45,177 bases of DNA from DATEPR01 sp036279295 (GTDB lineage Bacteria; Actinomycetota; Actinomycetes; Mycobacteriales; Pseudonocardiaceae). Shown one piece after another: positions 22,457 to 30,736 of this stretch; the stretch's first letter is position 1, and every line of letters starts with the position of its first letter. The notes below the pieces were generated by a model. The model was not told where the DNA came from and did not search any database. It saw only the letters and a list, made by a program, of their open reading frames with translations. The translations under genes were made by a program, and so were the position numbers. The DNA lies in NCBI GenBank assembly GCA_036279295.1, contig DASUJK010000203.1, positions 1 through 45,177 of the forward strand, read 5' to 3'.

Positions 22457-23239
22457 ATGACCAGGGCGGCCAGTACCAGCCGATCCGGCCAACGCGGCCG
22501 GATAGCTGGCCAGGCCGTGTTCAGGGTGGTTGCCGGCACCGCACGGCGACCCGCAAGAATCACGGGAGACGCGAACGCGAGCGGGGACACGAACGGGGAC
22601 ACGGTGGCCAGCGACGCAGCCGGCGGTGACCAGGCCCCGGTCGTCGCTGTCGTGCCCACCGCCGCCACCGCACAGACCCCGGCCGACGCCGACCACAGCG
22701 CCACATGGGCGCTGGTCGAGGCCGCGCAGGCCGGCGACGCGGGCGCGTTCGGGCAGCTCTACGACCAGTACGTCGACTCCGTGTTCCGATACGTCCTGTT
22801 CCGGGTCGGCGACCGCACCCTCGCCGAGGACGTCACCAGCGAGACGTTCCTGCGGGCCTTCCGGCGGATCGGCTCGCTGAGCTACCAGGGCCGTGACGTC
22901 GGCGCGTGGTTCGTCACCATCGCCAGGAACATCGTGCTGGACCACGTGAAGTCCAGCCGGTTCCGGCTGGAGGTGGCCACCGCCGATCCGGACGACGCGA
23001 AGAACACGCAGGTCGGCCCCGAACACCAGGTGATCACCCGGCTCACCCACGACGAGCTGCTGCGCTGTGTCGCACAGCTCGGCAACGACCAGCGGGAATG
23101 CATCGTGCTGCGCTTCCTGCAGGGCCTGTCGGTGGCCGAGACGGCCGTCATCATGGAACGCAACGAGGGCGCCATCAAGGCACTGCAACACCGCGCGGTA
23201 CGCAGGTTGGCGCAACTACTGCCGGCCGAACCGCGTTGA
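22457..23239 (+). CDS. bldN: BldN-like ECF sigma factor
   Basis: ECF sigma factor of 260 residues closely matching streptomycete BldN: sigma-2 (about 84-170: GQLYDQYVDSVFRYVLFRVG, LAEDVTSETFLRAFRRIG, GAWFVTIARNIVLDHVKSSRFRLE) and sigma-4 (about 195-255: QECIVLRF-like segment, LQGLSVAETAVIMERNEGAIK). Like BldN it has a long N-terminal extension, here about 80 Ala/Gly-rich residues, which in Streptomyces is a removable pro-sequence. ATG 22457 is chosen; the GTG three bases before is too near the ribosome site. A membrane anti-sigma candidate follows, as with bldN-rsbN. In Streptomyces it controls aerial development; the regulon here is unknown. Confidence 0.85.
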   Translation: MTRAASTSRSGQRGRIAGQAVFRVVAGTARRPARITGDANASGDTNGDTVASDAAGGDQAPVVAVVPTAATAQTPADADHSATWALVEAAQAGDAGAFGQLYDQYVDSVFRYVLFRVGDRTLAEDVTSETFLRAFRRIGSLSYQGRDVGAWFVTIARNIVLDHVKSSRFRLEVATADPDDAKNTQVGPEHQVITRLTHDELLRCVAQLGNDQRECIVLRFLQGLSVAETAVIMERNEGAIKALQHRAVRRLAQLLPAEPR

Positions 23240-23277
23240 AAGAATTGGGCATGTGCAACAGCGGTCGCTTCGCTCCT

Positions 23278-23308
23278 GGTTCTCCCGCGCCGCTGGCGCG
23301 CCAGAACC
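23278..23308 (+). other. Stem-loop between sigma and anti-sigma genes
   Basis: Within the 127-bp gap, outer arms GGTTCT/AGAACC (6 bp) and inner arms GCGCC/GGCGC (5 bp, GCT loop) are separated by symmetric 3-nt internal loops. It could be an attenuator or processing site that sets the ratio of sigma to anti-sigma mRNA. No U-tract follows. Confidence 0.5.
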
Positions 23309-23366
23309 CGTATCCGTTACCCATCCCGCTCGTTGCCCTGTCGACGCACATTGACGGAGCGGAGCG

Positions 23367-24563
23367 GTGAGCACAGGGAAGACGCCTTGGTGGCGGCACC
23401 GACAGCGCGAGCGGTTCGCACGCGCGGTTGACTCCTTGCCCGAGCCCAGCCAGCCGCACGATCCCAAGGTGGCGGGCGAGCTGGCCGTCGTGGTCATGCT
23501 GAGACGTGGGGCCGACGCCACCGGCCCGGACACCGCCGCCCGCGATCGCATGCGCGCCAAGGTGTTGGGCCAGTTAGCAGCAGAGCAGCCGACACCGGCC
23601 ACCCGGCCGTCCCCGGTTCCCAGAACGCCGAGCAGGCCACCGAAACCGAGCGGATCCACGGGCCCTGGCCGAGGCCGCGTGACAGGCACCCGAGGTCGCG
23701 TGGCCATCGCCATGGGTGCCGTGTTCTGTCTGGTCCTGGCCCTGTCCGGGATGACTCTCCTGCTGTCGCGGCATGCCCTGCCCGGTGACGCGCTGTACGG
23801 CGTCCGGCGCACGGTCGAGTCCGCCACCCTCGGGTTGACCAGCGGCGACCAGGGCAAGGGCACCAAGCACCTGGAGTACGCGGCCGACCGGATCAGCGAC
23901 ATCGAATCGCTGGCCGCCCGTTATCCCGATCTCGCCGACAGCCCGGTCGGTGACTACGTGACCGCGTTCGCCGACTTCGACGCCGACGCGCGGGCCGGCA
24001 CCGCCGACCTGACCAGCTACGCCACCGACCACGGCGACGGCGTGCTGGTCACGCTGCGGACCTGGGCGGCCGACCAGGCCACCCGGATCAAGCAGGTCGA
24101 GCCGAAGCTGCCCACCGCGGCCCGGGATGCCGCCGCGCGGAGCGTGACCCTGATCGGGCGCATCATCCAGCGGGCGAACGCCGTCGCGGCCCGCAACGAC
24201 TGCTTCACGATCACGTCGGGCGCCACCGACGACCTCGGCGTGCTGCCGGCCACCGGCCGGTGCGACGCGCCACCCGACGTCACCGCGAGCAACGTGGTGC
24301 CATCGCCCGCCGCGGGCAGCACGGCGATCGGTCAAATACCGACAGTGACCGGCGCCAACCCACCCAGCGGCACCCGCAACGCCGTGCGGCCGCCGGGGAC
24401 GACAGCGTTCCCGGTGCCGACATCGGTGCTCTCACCGTCGATCCTGGACACCGCCCCGGCCACCACACAGCCGGCGGGCACCGTGACGGTGCCGCTGCCA
24501 CTGCCGGTGTTGAACCTGCCGCCGCTGCTACCGGGCCTGCCAGGGTTGCGAATCGGACAGTAA
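23367..24563 (+). CDS. RsbN-like anti-sigma factor (DUF5667 domain)
   Basis: A 398-residue single-pass membrane protein. The cytoplasmic N-terminus (about 1-110) is followed by one TM helix (about 111-134: VAIAMGAVFCLVLALSG), then an extracytoplasmic DUF5667-like region beginning LPGDALYGVRRTVESATLGL and a long Pro/Thr-rich tail ending in LPLPVLNLPPLLPGLPG. Position and layout match RsbN, which holds BldN at the membrane in Streptomyces venezuelae. GTG 23367 is preceded by GGAGCGG. The Pro-rich tail suggests exposure to the wall. Confidence 0.82.
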   Translation: MSTGKTPWWRHRQRERFARAVDSLPEPSQPHDPKVAGELAVVVMLRRGADATGPDTAARDRMRAKVLGQLAAEQPTPATRPSPVPRTPSRPPKPSGSTGPGRGRVTGTRGRVAIAMGAVFCLVLALSGMTLLLSRHALPGDALYGVRRTVESATLGLTSGDQGKGTKHLEYAADRISDIESLAARYPDLADSPVGDYVTAFADFDADARAGTADLTSYATDHGDGVLVTLRTWAADQATRIKQVEPKLPTAARDAAARSVTLIGRIIQRANAVAARNDCFTITSGATDDLGVLPATGRCDAPPDVTASNVVPSPAAGSTAIGQIPTVTGANPPSGTRNAVRPPGTTAFPVPTSVLSPSILDTAPATTQPAGTVTVPLPLPVLNLPPLLPGLPGLRIGQ

Positions 24564-24590
24564 TCGGGTCGTCACCTGTACCGACCCGAT
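24563..24590 (+). terminator. Hairpin after the anti-sigma gene
   Basis: Perfect 9-bp arms ATCGGGTCG/CGACCCGAT with a 10-nt loop begin on the last base of the anti-sigma stop codon. No U-tract follows. It probably ends or attenuates the sigma/anti-sigma transcript before the HAD gene, which starts 61 bp further on. Confidence 0.6.
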
Positions 24591-24651
24591 CGACCGATCG
24601 GGAGCATCTAGGCTGGACGGGTCCTTCAGCGAACTACCAGGAGGCGCCGAG

Positions 24652-25578
24652 GTGCCCCGACGGGAGAACGGCACGCGCGACGGCGGGATCAGGGCCACCG
24701 AGCGTGACCATCTCGCCAAACTGGCCGGGCAGGCATCGGCCGATGCCGCGATCGCATCGGCGGGTACCGCGCGGCCGACATCGCTCGCCACGCCGACCGA
24801 TCTGACGGCGGCCGCGTTCTTCGACGTCGACAACACGATGATGGTCGGCGCCTCGATCTTCCACTTCGCCCGCGGTCTGGCCGCGCGCAAGTACTTCAGC
24901 AGCGCTGACCTCGCCAGCTTCGCCTGGCAGCAGGTGAAGTTCCGGATCGGCGGCCGGGAGACCCAGGACGGCATGGCGACCAGCCGGGAGCAGGCACTGT
25001 CCTTCGTGGCCGGTCGCAGTGTGTCCCAACTGGTGACGCTGGGCGAGGAGATCTACGACGACCTGATGGCCGACAAGATCTGGGCCGGCACCCTTGCGCT
25101 GGCGCAGATGCACATCGACGCGGGTCAGCGGGTCTGGCTGGTCACGGCGACCCCGGTGGAACTGGCCGGGATCATCGCGCGGCGACTGGGCCTGACCGGC
25201 GCGCTGGGCACGGTCGCGGAGAGCGTGGACGGGGTCTACACCGGACGGCTGGTCGGCGAAATGCTGCACGGCACGGCGAAGGCGCACGCGGTGCGGTCAC
25301 TGGCCGCCAAGGAGGGCCTGGACCTGCGACGCTGTACGGCCTATTCGGACTCGGCCAACGACGTGCCGATGCTGTCCGTCGTGGGCACCGCGGTCGCGGT
25401 CAACCCGGACCAGGGGCTGCGCGACACGGCCCGCAAGCGCGGCTGGGAGATCCGCGACTTCCGCACCGGCCGCAAGGCCGCCCGGATCGGCGTGCCGTCG
25501 GTGCTCGGCGCGGGCGCGGTGGCCGGCGCGGTGGCGGCAGGCATGGCCTACCGCCGACGCGGGGCGGTGTCGCGCTAG
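24652..25578 (+). CDS. HAD-IB family hydrolase (SerB1-like)
   Basis: Haloacid-dehalogenase phosphatase of 308 residues. Motif I is FFDVDNTMM with nucleophile Asp58 and Asp60; motif II is LVTATP; motif III Lys is in HGTAKAHAVRSL; motif IV is YSDSANDVPML. It resembles mycobacterial SerB1 (Rv0505c), found in the same neighbourhood. The substrate could be phosphoserine or another phosphomonoester. A disordered 50-residue N-terminus and a hydrophobic C-terminal stretch (AGAVAGAVAAGMAYRRR) suggest membrane association. GTG 24652 follows GGAGG by 7 nt. Confidence 0.88.
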   Translation: MPRRENGTRDGGIRATERDHLAKLAGQASADAAIASAGTARPTSLATPTDLTAAAFFDVDNTMMVGASIFHFARGLAARKYFSSADLASFAWQQVKFRIGGRETQDGMATSREQALSFVAGRSVSQLVTLGEEIYDDLMADKIWAGTLALAQMHIDAGQRVWLVTATPVELAGIIARRLGLTGALGTVAESVDGVYTGRLVGEMLHGTAKAHAVRSLAAKEGLDLRRCTAYSDSANDVPMLSVVGTAVAVNPDQGLRDTARKRGWEIRDFRTGRKAARIGVPSVLGAGAVAGAVAAGMAYRRRGAVSR

Positions 25579-25636
25579 GGCCCTGGCGCGACACCGGCGA
25601 TCGAGGCCAGGAGCGCCGAATTCCGGGCGGATTGCC

Positions 25637-26089
25637 TCAACCCTGGGGCGCGTACTGCCCGCCGGTCTGCGGCTGCCCATACTGCTGCTGACCACCCTGC
25701 TGCCCTTGGCCCTGTGCCTGACCCTGCTGCGGCTGCTGGCCGTCCGGCACCAGGAACACAGCGGTGCCGTAGGCGGCGATCTCGCTGGCCGTGCCACCGA
25801 TCTCGTTGCAGTCGAAGCGCATCGCGATCACCGCGTTGGCACCGCGGGCGATGCCTTCCTGGCACAGGCGCTGCAAAGCCTCCTGCCGGGACTCGTACAG
25901 CAGCTTGCTCAGGCCCTTGAGCTCACCGCCTGCCATCGCCTTGAAGCCGGCGCCCATGTTGGAGAACGCGTTGCGGCTGCGCACCGTCAGCCCGAACACC
26001 TCGCCCATCACCCGGACCACCCGGTAGCCGGGCACGTCGTTCATGGTGGACAGGAGGAGTGGGAACTGCTGCGCCATCGGTTGACCCAT
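25637..26089 (-). CDS. YbjQ-family (UPF0145) heavy-metal-binding-domain protein
   Basis: A 150-residue protein whose first 110 residues match YbjQ/UPF0145: PGYRVVRVMGEVFGLTVRSR, LLYESRQEALQRL and ANAVIAMRFDCNEIGGTASEIAAYGTAV. The family forms rings; its function is unclear. The last 35 residues are a Gln/Gly-rich low-complexity tail. ATG 26089 has no ribosome site but TACTCT (complement of 26096-26101) lies exactly 6 nt upstream, suggesting a leaderless mRNA. The gene converges on the HAD gene and lies 40 bp downstream of the acyltransferase stop. Confidence 0.85.
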   Translation of the reverse strand: MGQPMAQQFPLLLSTMNDVPGYRVVRVMGEVFGLTVRSRNAFSNMGAGFKAMAGGELKGLSKLLYESRQEALQRLCQEGIARGANAVIAMRFDCNEIGGTASEIAAYGTAVFLVPDGQQPQQGQAQGQGQQGGQQQYGQPQTGGQYAPQG

Positions 26090-26129
26090 GGCCGGAGAGT
26101 ACCGATTCCGCGGCTGCCGGCAGGGCGAC

Positions 26130-27116
26130 TCAGCCGAGAAACACGTTCCGTCTGTTGGCCAGCAGCCGGTACAGCGTCTGCTGGATGTTCTCCCGCACCT
26201 GGTCGGTGAGGTTGAACAGCAGCATCGGGTCCTCCTCGGCACCGGGACCGAACACGTCGGTCCGGATCGGCTCGCCGAACTCGATGTACCACTTGGACGG
26301 CAGCGGGATCGCGCCGAGCGGGCCGAACAGCGGGAACAGCGGTGTCACCGGGAAGTACGGGAAGCCCAGCAGCCGGGCCAGCGGCTTCAGGTCGGCGATC
26401 TTCGGGTAGATCTCCTCTGCGCCAACGATCGAACAGGGCACGATCGGCTTGCCGGTACGCAGTGCCGCGGCCACGAACCCGCCGCGGCCGAACCGCTGCA
26501 GCTTGTACCGGTCCCGGAACGGCTTGCCGATGCCCTTGAAGCCCTCCGGCCACACGCCGACCAGGTGATCCTCGGACAGCAGCCGTTCGGCGTCGGCGTT
26601 GCACGCCAGGGTCTGCCCGGTCTTGCGGGCCCACGAGCCGAGCACCGGCGTCCGGAACACCAGGTCGGCGCCGAGCATCCGCAGGTACCGGCCGGCCGGA
26701 TGGTTGTCGCGGACCGCGATCGCGGTCATCATCGCGTCCAGCGGCAGCGTGCCGGAGTGGTTGGCGACCAGCAGCGCACCACCGGTCTCGGGCAGGTTGT
26801 GGGTGCCGAGCACCTCGACGCGGAACCACTTCTGGTACAGCTGGCGCAGCGGCGGGATGATCACGTTGTCGGTCAGTTCGGCGTCGAAACCGAACTCGTC
26901 CACCTCGTACTCGCCGGTCAGGCGCCGCCGGGCGAACGCGACGAAGTCGGCCAGCCGGTCGGTCACCTCCTGCGGGGCGGAGCGCTCCGGCGCGGGTACG
27001 GGGGCAGGTGCCTCGGGTGCCGACGACTCGGCGAGCGCGTGCCGCTGGGCGACACCGGGTGTCGCGTTGCCGGTCTTCTTCTTGCCGTGCAGCGGGATCA
27101 CGCGTGCCTGAGCCAC
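26130..27116 (-). CDS. PlsC-like lysophospholipid acyltransferase
   Basis: A 328-residue acyltransferase with the catalytic segment VANHSGTLPLDA (His and Asp six residues apart rather than four, as in mycobacterial relatives such as Rv0502, from memory), then GVWPEGFKGIGKPF and KPIVPCSIVGAEEIYP. A disordered proline-rich N-terminus of about 50 residues comes first. It likely acylates a lysophospholipid or related acceptor at the membrane. GTG 27116 has AAAGGA 8 nt upstream. It lies 42 bp after the epimerase stop and is probably co-transcribed with it. Confidence 0.85.
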   Translation of the reverse strand: MAQARVIPLHGKKKTGNATPGVAQRHALAESSAPEAPAPVPAPERSAPQEVTDRLADFVAFARRRLTGEYEVDEFGFDAELTDNVIIPPLRQLYQKWFRVEVLGTHNLPETGGALLVANHSGTLPLDAMMTAIAVRDNHPAGRYLRMLGADLVFRTPVLGSWARKTGQTLACNADAERLLSEDHLVGVWPEGFKGIGKPFRDRYKLQRFGRGGFVAAALRTGKPIVPCSIVGAEEIYPKIADLKPLARLLGFPYFPVTPLFPLFGPLGAIPLPSKWYIEFGEPIRTDVFGPGAEEDPMLLFNLTDQVRENIQQTLYRLLANRRNVFLG

Positions 27117-27158
27117 AGCCGCCGTCCTTTCCGCTGGTGGTTGGTCTTTGTTACCGGG

Positions 27159-28190
27159 TCACCGCAGGACGTCCACGATGCGTCGTTCCACCGCGTCCAA
27201 CCGGTCGGGGTCCAGGATCGGCCGCAGCCCCCTGCCGTGCACATAGTCGTCGAACGCCTGCCGGGTGGTCCACCTTGGTGTGTACCCAAAAACCTGCTTG
27301 AGCCGCGTCGTGTCCACGACCCGGCCGAAGTTCAGGTACCGCACCTGCTCCGGCCCGAAGTCCAGCAGCCGGGTGTTGCGGAACATGCTGGTGATCGGGC
27401 CGACCACCGGACCGGGCACCGGCACCGCGATCCGGCCTGCCCGTCGGATGGCCTGGGTGAGCAGCAGCACGCCGTCGCCGCCGACGTTGAACACGCCCGG
27501 CAGGTCCTCGTCCACCGCCCGCTGCAGCACGGCCAGCGCGTCCTCGGAGTGCACCAGCTGCAACCGGGCGTCCCGGCCGAGCACGGTCGGCACCACGCCG
27601 GGCAGCGAGAAGTACCTGGTCAGCACGGTGTCCACGGACGGGCCGATCAGGTTGGTGAACCGCAGCGTCGTCACGTCCACGTCCGGCCGCCGCCTGCCGA
27701 AACCGCGGACGTACCCCTCGACCTCGGCGTTGTCCTTGGCGTAGCCGCTGGATGGCAGGCCCCGGGTGGTCATGTCCTCGGTGAACACGGCCGGATCGTT
27801 CGGCCCGGCGCCGTAGACGGCGGCGGTCGACTTGACGACCAGCTTGCGCACCAGTGGCGCCCGCTGGCAGGCGGCCAGCAGCTGCATGGTGCCGATGACG
27901 TTCATTTCCTTGTGCAGCGGCCGCCCGGACGGGCCAGCCGGGTGCGCCGTGATCGACGCGTGCACCACGGTGTCCACCTTCGCGGTGGCGATCACCCTGC
28001 CGATCAGCGGGTTCCGGATGTCCGCCTGGACGAACTCGGCCCTGCCCATCAGCTGCGTCAGCTCCGGCGACGGGGACGCCGTGTCCACGCCGATCACCCG
28101 CTCGACGGCGGGGTCCTCGGCCAGTCGGGCCGCGAGGTGCCCACCGAGGTAGCCACTGACCCCGGTGACCAGGACGACATTCGCTGCCAT
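27159..28190 (-). CDS. NAD-dependent epimerase/dehydratase (SDR, GalE2-like)
   Basis: Extended SDR of 343 residues. The nucleotide-binding loop is VTGVSGYLGGHLA (about 8-20); DIRNP and VVHASITAHP follow; the catalytic region reads STAAVYG then SSGYAKDNAEVE, where spacing between Tyr and Lys differs from the usual YxxxK. It corresponds to the galE2-like gene beside bS22 and proC in mycobacteria. The sugar or polyol substrate is not readable. ATG 28190. The bS22 terminator upstream implies its own promoter in 28191-28245. Confidence 0.87.
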   Translation of the reverse strand: MAANVVLVTGVSGYLGGHLAARLAEDPAVERVIGVDTASPSPELTQLMGRAEFVQADIRNPLIGRVIATAKVDTVVHASITAHPAGPSGRPLHKEMNVIGTMQLLAACQRAPLVRKLVVKSTAAVYGAGPNDPAVFTEDMTTRGLPSSGYAKDNAEVEGYVRGFGRRRPDVDVTTLRFTNLIGPSVDTVLTRYFSLPGVVPTVLGRDARLQLVHSEDALAVLQRAVDEDLPGVFNVGGDGVLLLTQAIRRAGRIAVPVPGPVVGPITSMFRNTRLLDFGPEQVRYLNFGRVVDTTRLKQVFGYTPRWTTRQAFDDYVHGRGLRPILDPDRLDAVERRIVDVLR

Positions 28191-28245
28191 GTGGGTGTCA
28201 CCAGCCCAATCTGCGAATCAACCCGCGATGCTACCCGGCAACGGA

Positions 28246-28279
28246 GCTGCCGGCCGGTTCGCGAGAACCAGCCGGCAGC
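28246..28279. terminator. Stem-loop terminator after the bS22 gene
   Basis: Outer arms GCTGCCGGC/GCCGGCAGC (9 bp) and inner arms GGTTC/GAACC (5 bp) separated by single mismatched bases, with a GCGA loop. It lies 80 bp past the bS22 stop and 56 bp before the epimerase start (minus strand). The rest of the 28191-28358 gap shows nothing else clear. Confidence 0.7.
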
Positions 28280-28358
28280 ACGAGATACGTCACGCTGGTG
28301 CGACTTTCGTCAACAGAACAGGCCGCACGCAGGGCCGAGGGCACGTGGCCCCCGGTGG

Positions 28359-28460
28359 TCACTTGCCTTGCTTGCGCCGCGCGTGGCGAGTCTTCCGCAG
28401 CAATTTGCGGTGCTTCTTCTTCGACATGCGCTTGCGGCGCTTCTTGATGACCGAGCCCAT
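28359..28460 (-). CDS. 30S ribosomal protein bS22 (AURKAIP1/COX24 domain)
   Basis: A 33-codon gene encoding an extremely basic peptide, starting MGSVIKKRRKRMSKKKHRK and ending RRKQGK. This is the tiny actinobacterial ribosomal protein bS22, first seen in mycobacterial 30S structures near the decoding region; the same gene lies beside proC in M. tuberculosis (Rv0500B). ATG 28460 is preceded by AGGGAA 6 nt upstream. Stem-loops lie on both sides, so it can be an independent transcript. It is easily missed because of its size. Confidence 0.92.
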   Translation of the reverse strand: MGSVIKKRRKRMSKKKHRKLLRKTRHARRKQGK

Positions 28461-28539
28461 GCGGGTTCCCTAACTGTTGTCGGCTTTCCAGGCTTTGACG
28501 TGTCAGCCACCATCTGGGCGACACGAACGGCTGCCCAGT

Positions 28540-28568
28540 CTACCTGGGACCTCGCACGGCCCAGGTAG
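28540..28568. terminator. Stem-loop between HTH gene and bS22 gene
   Basis: Perfect 9-bp arms CTACCTGGG/CCCAGGTAG with an 11-nt loop, 17 bp past the HTH stop (minus strand). It probably ends the HTH transcript or marks processing before bS22, whose promoter would then lie within 28461-28539. Confidence 0.65.
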
Positions 28569-28585
28569 GCGGTCCCGAGCTGTCC

Positions 28586-28804
28586 TCAGCCCGCGTCGTA
28601 GTACGCGTTCTCCAGATAGTCGTGCACCGCTCGCTCCGGCACCCGGAACGACTTGCCGACCCGCACCGCGGGCAGCTCGCCGGAGTGCACCAACCGGTAG
28701 ACGGTCATCTTCGAGACACGCATCATCGAGGCCACTTCGGCAACGGTCAGGAACTCCACCGGTCCGAGGCTGGTCGCTTCAGTCTCCTTGTTCTGCGCAG
28801 GCAT
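28586..28804 (-). CDS. Small excisionase-type HTH DNA-binding protein
   Basis: A 72-residue MerR/excisionase-like winged helix: FLTVAEVASMMRVSKMTVYR (helix-turn-helix) followed by LVHSGELPAVRVGKSFRVPE (wing) and a C-terminal AVHDYLENAYYDAG. It is the counterpart of the small HTH gene next to proC in mycobacteria, distantly related to BldC. ATG 28804 has AAGGA 11 nt upstream. It is likely a chromosomal regulator rather than a phage excisionase, since no phage genes lie nearby. A perfect palindrome directly upstream may be its operator. Confidence 0.88.
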   Translation of the reverse strand: MPAQNKETEATSLGPVEFLTVAEVASMMRVSKMTVYRLVHSGELPAVRVGKSFRVPERAVHDYLENAYYDAG

Positions 28805-28820
28805 GGTTCACCGCGTCCTT

Positions 28821-28936
28821 CGACACGTGTCGCGCCGCCGGCTTCCCCACCGGCGGAACGGACACGCACGTGCTGCCTCCGAGAGTAGCGGGACGGGTGA
28901 GACCAGTGCGACGGGCGTGACGCAGAATCATCACGC
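28821..28936. promoter_or_regulatory. Palindromes upstream of the HTH gene
   Basis: A perfect 12-bp palindrome CGACACGTGTCG (28821-28832) lies 16 bp before the HTH start codon. A second inverted repeat GCGTGA-N10-TCACGC is at 28915-28936, and a 7-bp stem CCGCCGG/CCGGCGG lies between them. The first is the best candidate for autoregulation. Otherwise the 186-bp gap 28805-28990 contains nothing I can name. Confidence 0.45.
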
Positions 28937-28990
28937 TGACCCAGCGGGCCTGCGGTTTCCCTGCCGAAGTCGCCATCCCGATCGGGTGAG

Positions 28991-29797
28991 TCAGCCGTCG
29001 TGCGCGTGCCCAAGCTCGGCCGAGCGGTCGCGGGCGGCCTCGATCGCGGCCAACAGCGCGGCCCGCACACCGTGGCGCTCCAGTTCCCGGATCGCCATGA
29101 TCGTCGTGCCGGCGGGCGACGTGACCGCCTCCCGCAGCGTCACCGGGTGCTCGCCGCCCTCCAGCATCTTGGCCGACCCGACGGCGGACTGGACGATCAG
29201 CTGCGCGGCAACCGCACGCGGCAGGCCCAACAGGATGCCGGCGTCGATCATGGCCTCGACCAGGAAGAAGAAGTACGCCGGACCGGACCCGGACAGTGCC
29301 GTCACCGCGTCCTGCTGCGCCTCGGGCACCCGGACCACCTTGCCGACCGCGGTGAGCAGCTCCTCGACGGTGGCCATGTGCCCGGCGCCGGCGTGCCGCC
29401 CGGCCGAGATGGCGCTCATCGCCTCACCGACCACCATCGGCGTGTTCGGCATCACCCGAACCACCGGGGTGCCATCGGGCAGCCTGCGCTCGTACAGCGC
29501 CGTGGGCAGCCCGGCGCACAGCGACACCACGAGCGTGCCGGCCCGCAGCACGGGTGCCAGATCGTCCAGCAGCGGCTCGATGTCCTGCGGCTTCACGGCC
29601 ACCACCAGCACGTCGGCCTGCTCGGCCGCGTCCTTCACCTCACCGGCGCGCACGCCGTAGCGCTGGGTCAACTCGGCGGACCGGGCCGGGTAGCGCTCGG
29701 TGAACAACAGGTCGTCAGCGGCCCAGCCGGACGCCAACAGGCCGGACAGCAGGGCTTCCCCGATCTTGCCGGCTCCCAGCACGGCGACGGTCGTCAT
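28991..29797 (-). CDS. proC: Pyrroline-5-carboxylate reductase
   Basis: Reduces pyrroline-5-carboxylate to proline. The Rossmann motif VLGAGKIGEALLSG opens the 268-residue protein; VVAVKPQDIEPLL, RVMPNTPMVVGEA and the C-terminal ALSGSGPAYFFFLVEAM and VTSPAGTTIMAI are family hallmarks. ATG 29797. It is the third gene of proline dehydrogenase-thioesterase-proC, with gaps of 13 and 32 bp, so an enzyme making proline may be co-expressed with one degrading it. Confidence 0.95.
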   Translation of the reverse strand: MTTVAVLGAGKIGEALLSGLLASGWAADDLLFTERYPARSAELTQRYGVRAGEVKDAAEQADVLVVAVKPQDIEPLLDDLAPVLRAGTLVVSLCAGLPTALYERRLPDGTPVVRVMPNTPMVVGEAMSAISAGRHAGAGHMATVEELLTAVGKVVRVPEAQQDAVTALSGSGPAYFFFLVEAMIDAGILLGLPRAVAAQLIVQSAVGSAKMLEGGEHPVTLREAVTSPAGTTIMAIRELERHGVRAALLAAIEAARDRSAELGHAHDG

Positions 29798-29829
29798 GCG
29801 GAGCAGCCTGCCAGACGGCCCGAAATGGT

Positions 29830-30723
29830 TCAGCTGGGATTCGCGGCCCGCTCGATCGGCGTCAGCGCCAACTGGCGGGCCTGGCAGATCAGCCTGCCCA
29901 CCGAATCGATCACGACGGCGTCCTCGTCGAACCACTGGCCGTGCACCGCACGACAGCCGACCTCGACGCGCAGCCACCCGGGCGCGGGGCGACCGCGCAG
30001 CAACGCGGTCAGCTGCACCGTCGGCGACCAGCCGTAGCGGCCCAGGTTCAACGTGACCGGCATCGAGATGTCCCCGGCCACCAGGCCGAACAGCACGTCC
30101 GGGTGCTCGCCCCGGGGGCGCACCCACATCCGCAGCCGCAGCGGGTCGCCGGAGCGGCCGTGCAGGAAGCCGGTGTTCGCCTGGTCCAGCTTGACCTCGC
30201 AGGTGCGGCTGAGCCGGAACGCGGTGGCACCGGGCACCGACGCGAGATCCAGCGCGTCAGCCGGCGGCTTGGCCGGCAGCTCCGGCAGCTCCGTCCACGC
30301 GGCCGCCTCCTCGGCCATCCGGCCGACGGTGATCATCGACTCGACACAGCTGCGGCCGCGCTGCTCCAGGTTCACCGCGATCACGGCCGCGGTCCGGCCG
30401 AGCTTGCGCACCTCGGTGCGCAGCAGCACGGGACCGATCTCCGGTGACCGGAGGAACTGGGCGCTGACCGCCAGCGGGTCGAGGTTGTCCGCGCTGGCAC
30501 CGTCCGAACCACCGCCTGCCGACGCCGCCGTGTGCAGCGCGGTCCTGGACAGCAGTGCGAGCAGGAACCCGCCGTGCGGCCGGTTGCCGACGGTCCAGTC
30601 CGGCGACAGGTCGGCGGTGAACGTGCCGTCACCCAGCGATCTGACCTTGCTCGCCGCACTGAAACCGCTTGCCGGCGACGCCACTGTCGCCTGCCCGGCC
30701 ATCTGGCCGTTTACTCCGCTCAC
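29830..30723 (-). CDS. Acyl-CoA thioesterase-like double hotdog protein
   Basis: A 297-residue protein with two hotdog-like halves: WTVGNRPHGGFLLALLSRTA in the first (helix of the hotdog) and ISMPVTLNLGRYGWSPTVQLTALLRG in the second. It resembles TesB-like and DUF4442-type actinobacterial thioesterases. The substrate is unknown. GTG 30723 follows GAGGAG by 5 nt. It is sandwiched between proline dehydrogenase and proC with short gaps, so it is likely co-transcribed, although no link to proline is evident. Confidence 0.82.
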   Translation of the reverse strand: MSGVNGQMAGQATVASPASGFSAASKVRSLGDGTFTADLSPDWTVGNRPHGGFLLALLSRTALHTAASAGGGSDGASADNLDPLAVSAQFLRSPEIGPVLLRTEVRKLGRTAAVIAVNLEQRGRSCVESMITVGRMAEEAAAWTELPELPAKPPADALDLASVPGATAFRLSRTCEVKLDQANTGFLHGRSGDPLRLRMWVRPRGEHPDVLFGLVAGDISMPVTLNLGRYGWSPTVQLTALLRGRPAPGWLRVEVGCRAVHGQWFDEDAVVIDSVGRLICQARQLALTPIERAANPS

Positions 30724-30736
30724 CCGAGCTCCTCGG

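Noticed and set aside
26088..28568. An 826-codon open frame on the plus strand
   Set aside because: It is the mirror image of the acyltransferase, epimerase and bS22 genes; long antisense frames arise from high GC at codon position three.
28586..28804. Phage or integrative-element excisionase
   Set aside because: No integrase, att-like repeat or other mobile gene nearby, and the gene sits in the conserved proC-bS22 neighbourhood of actinobacteria.
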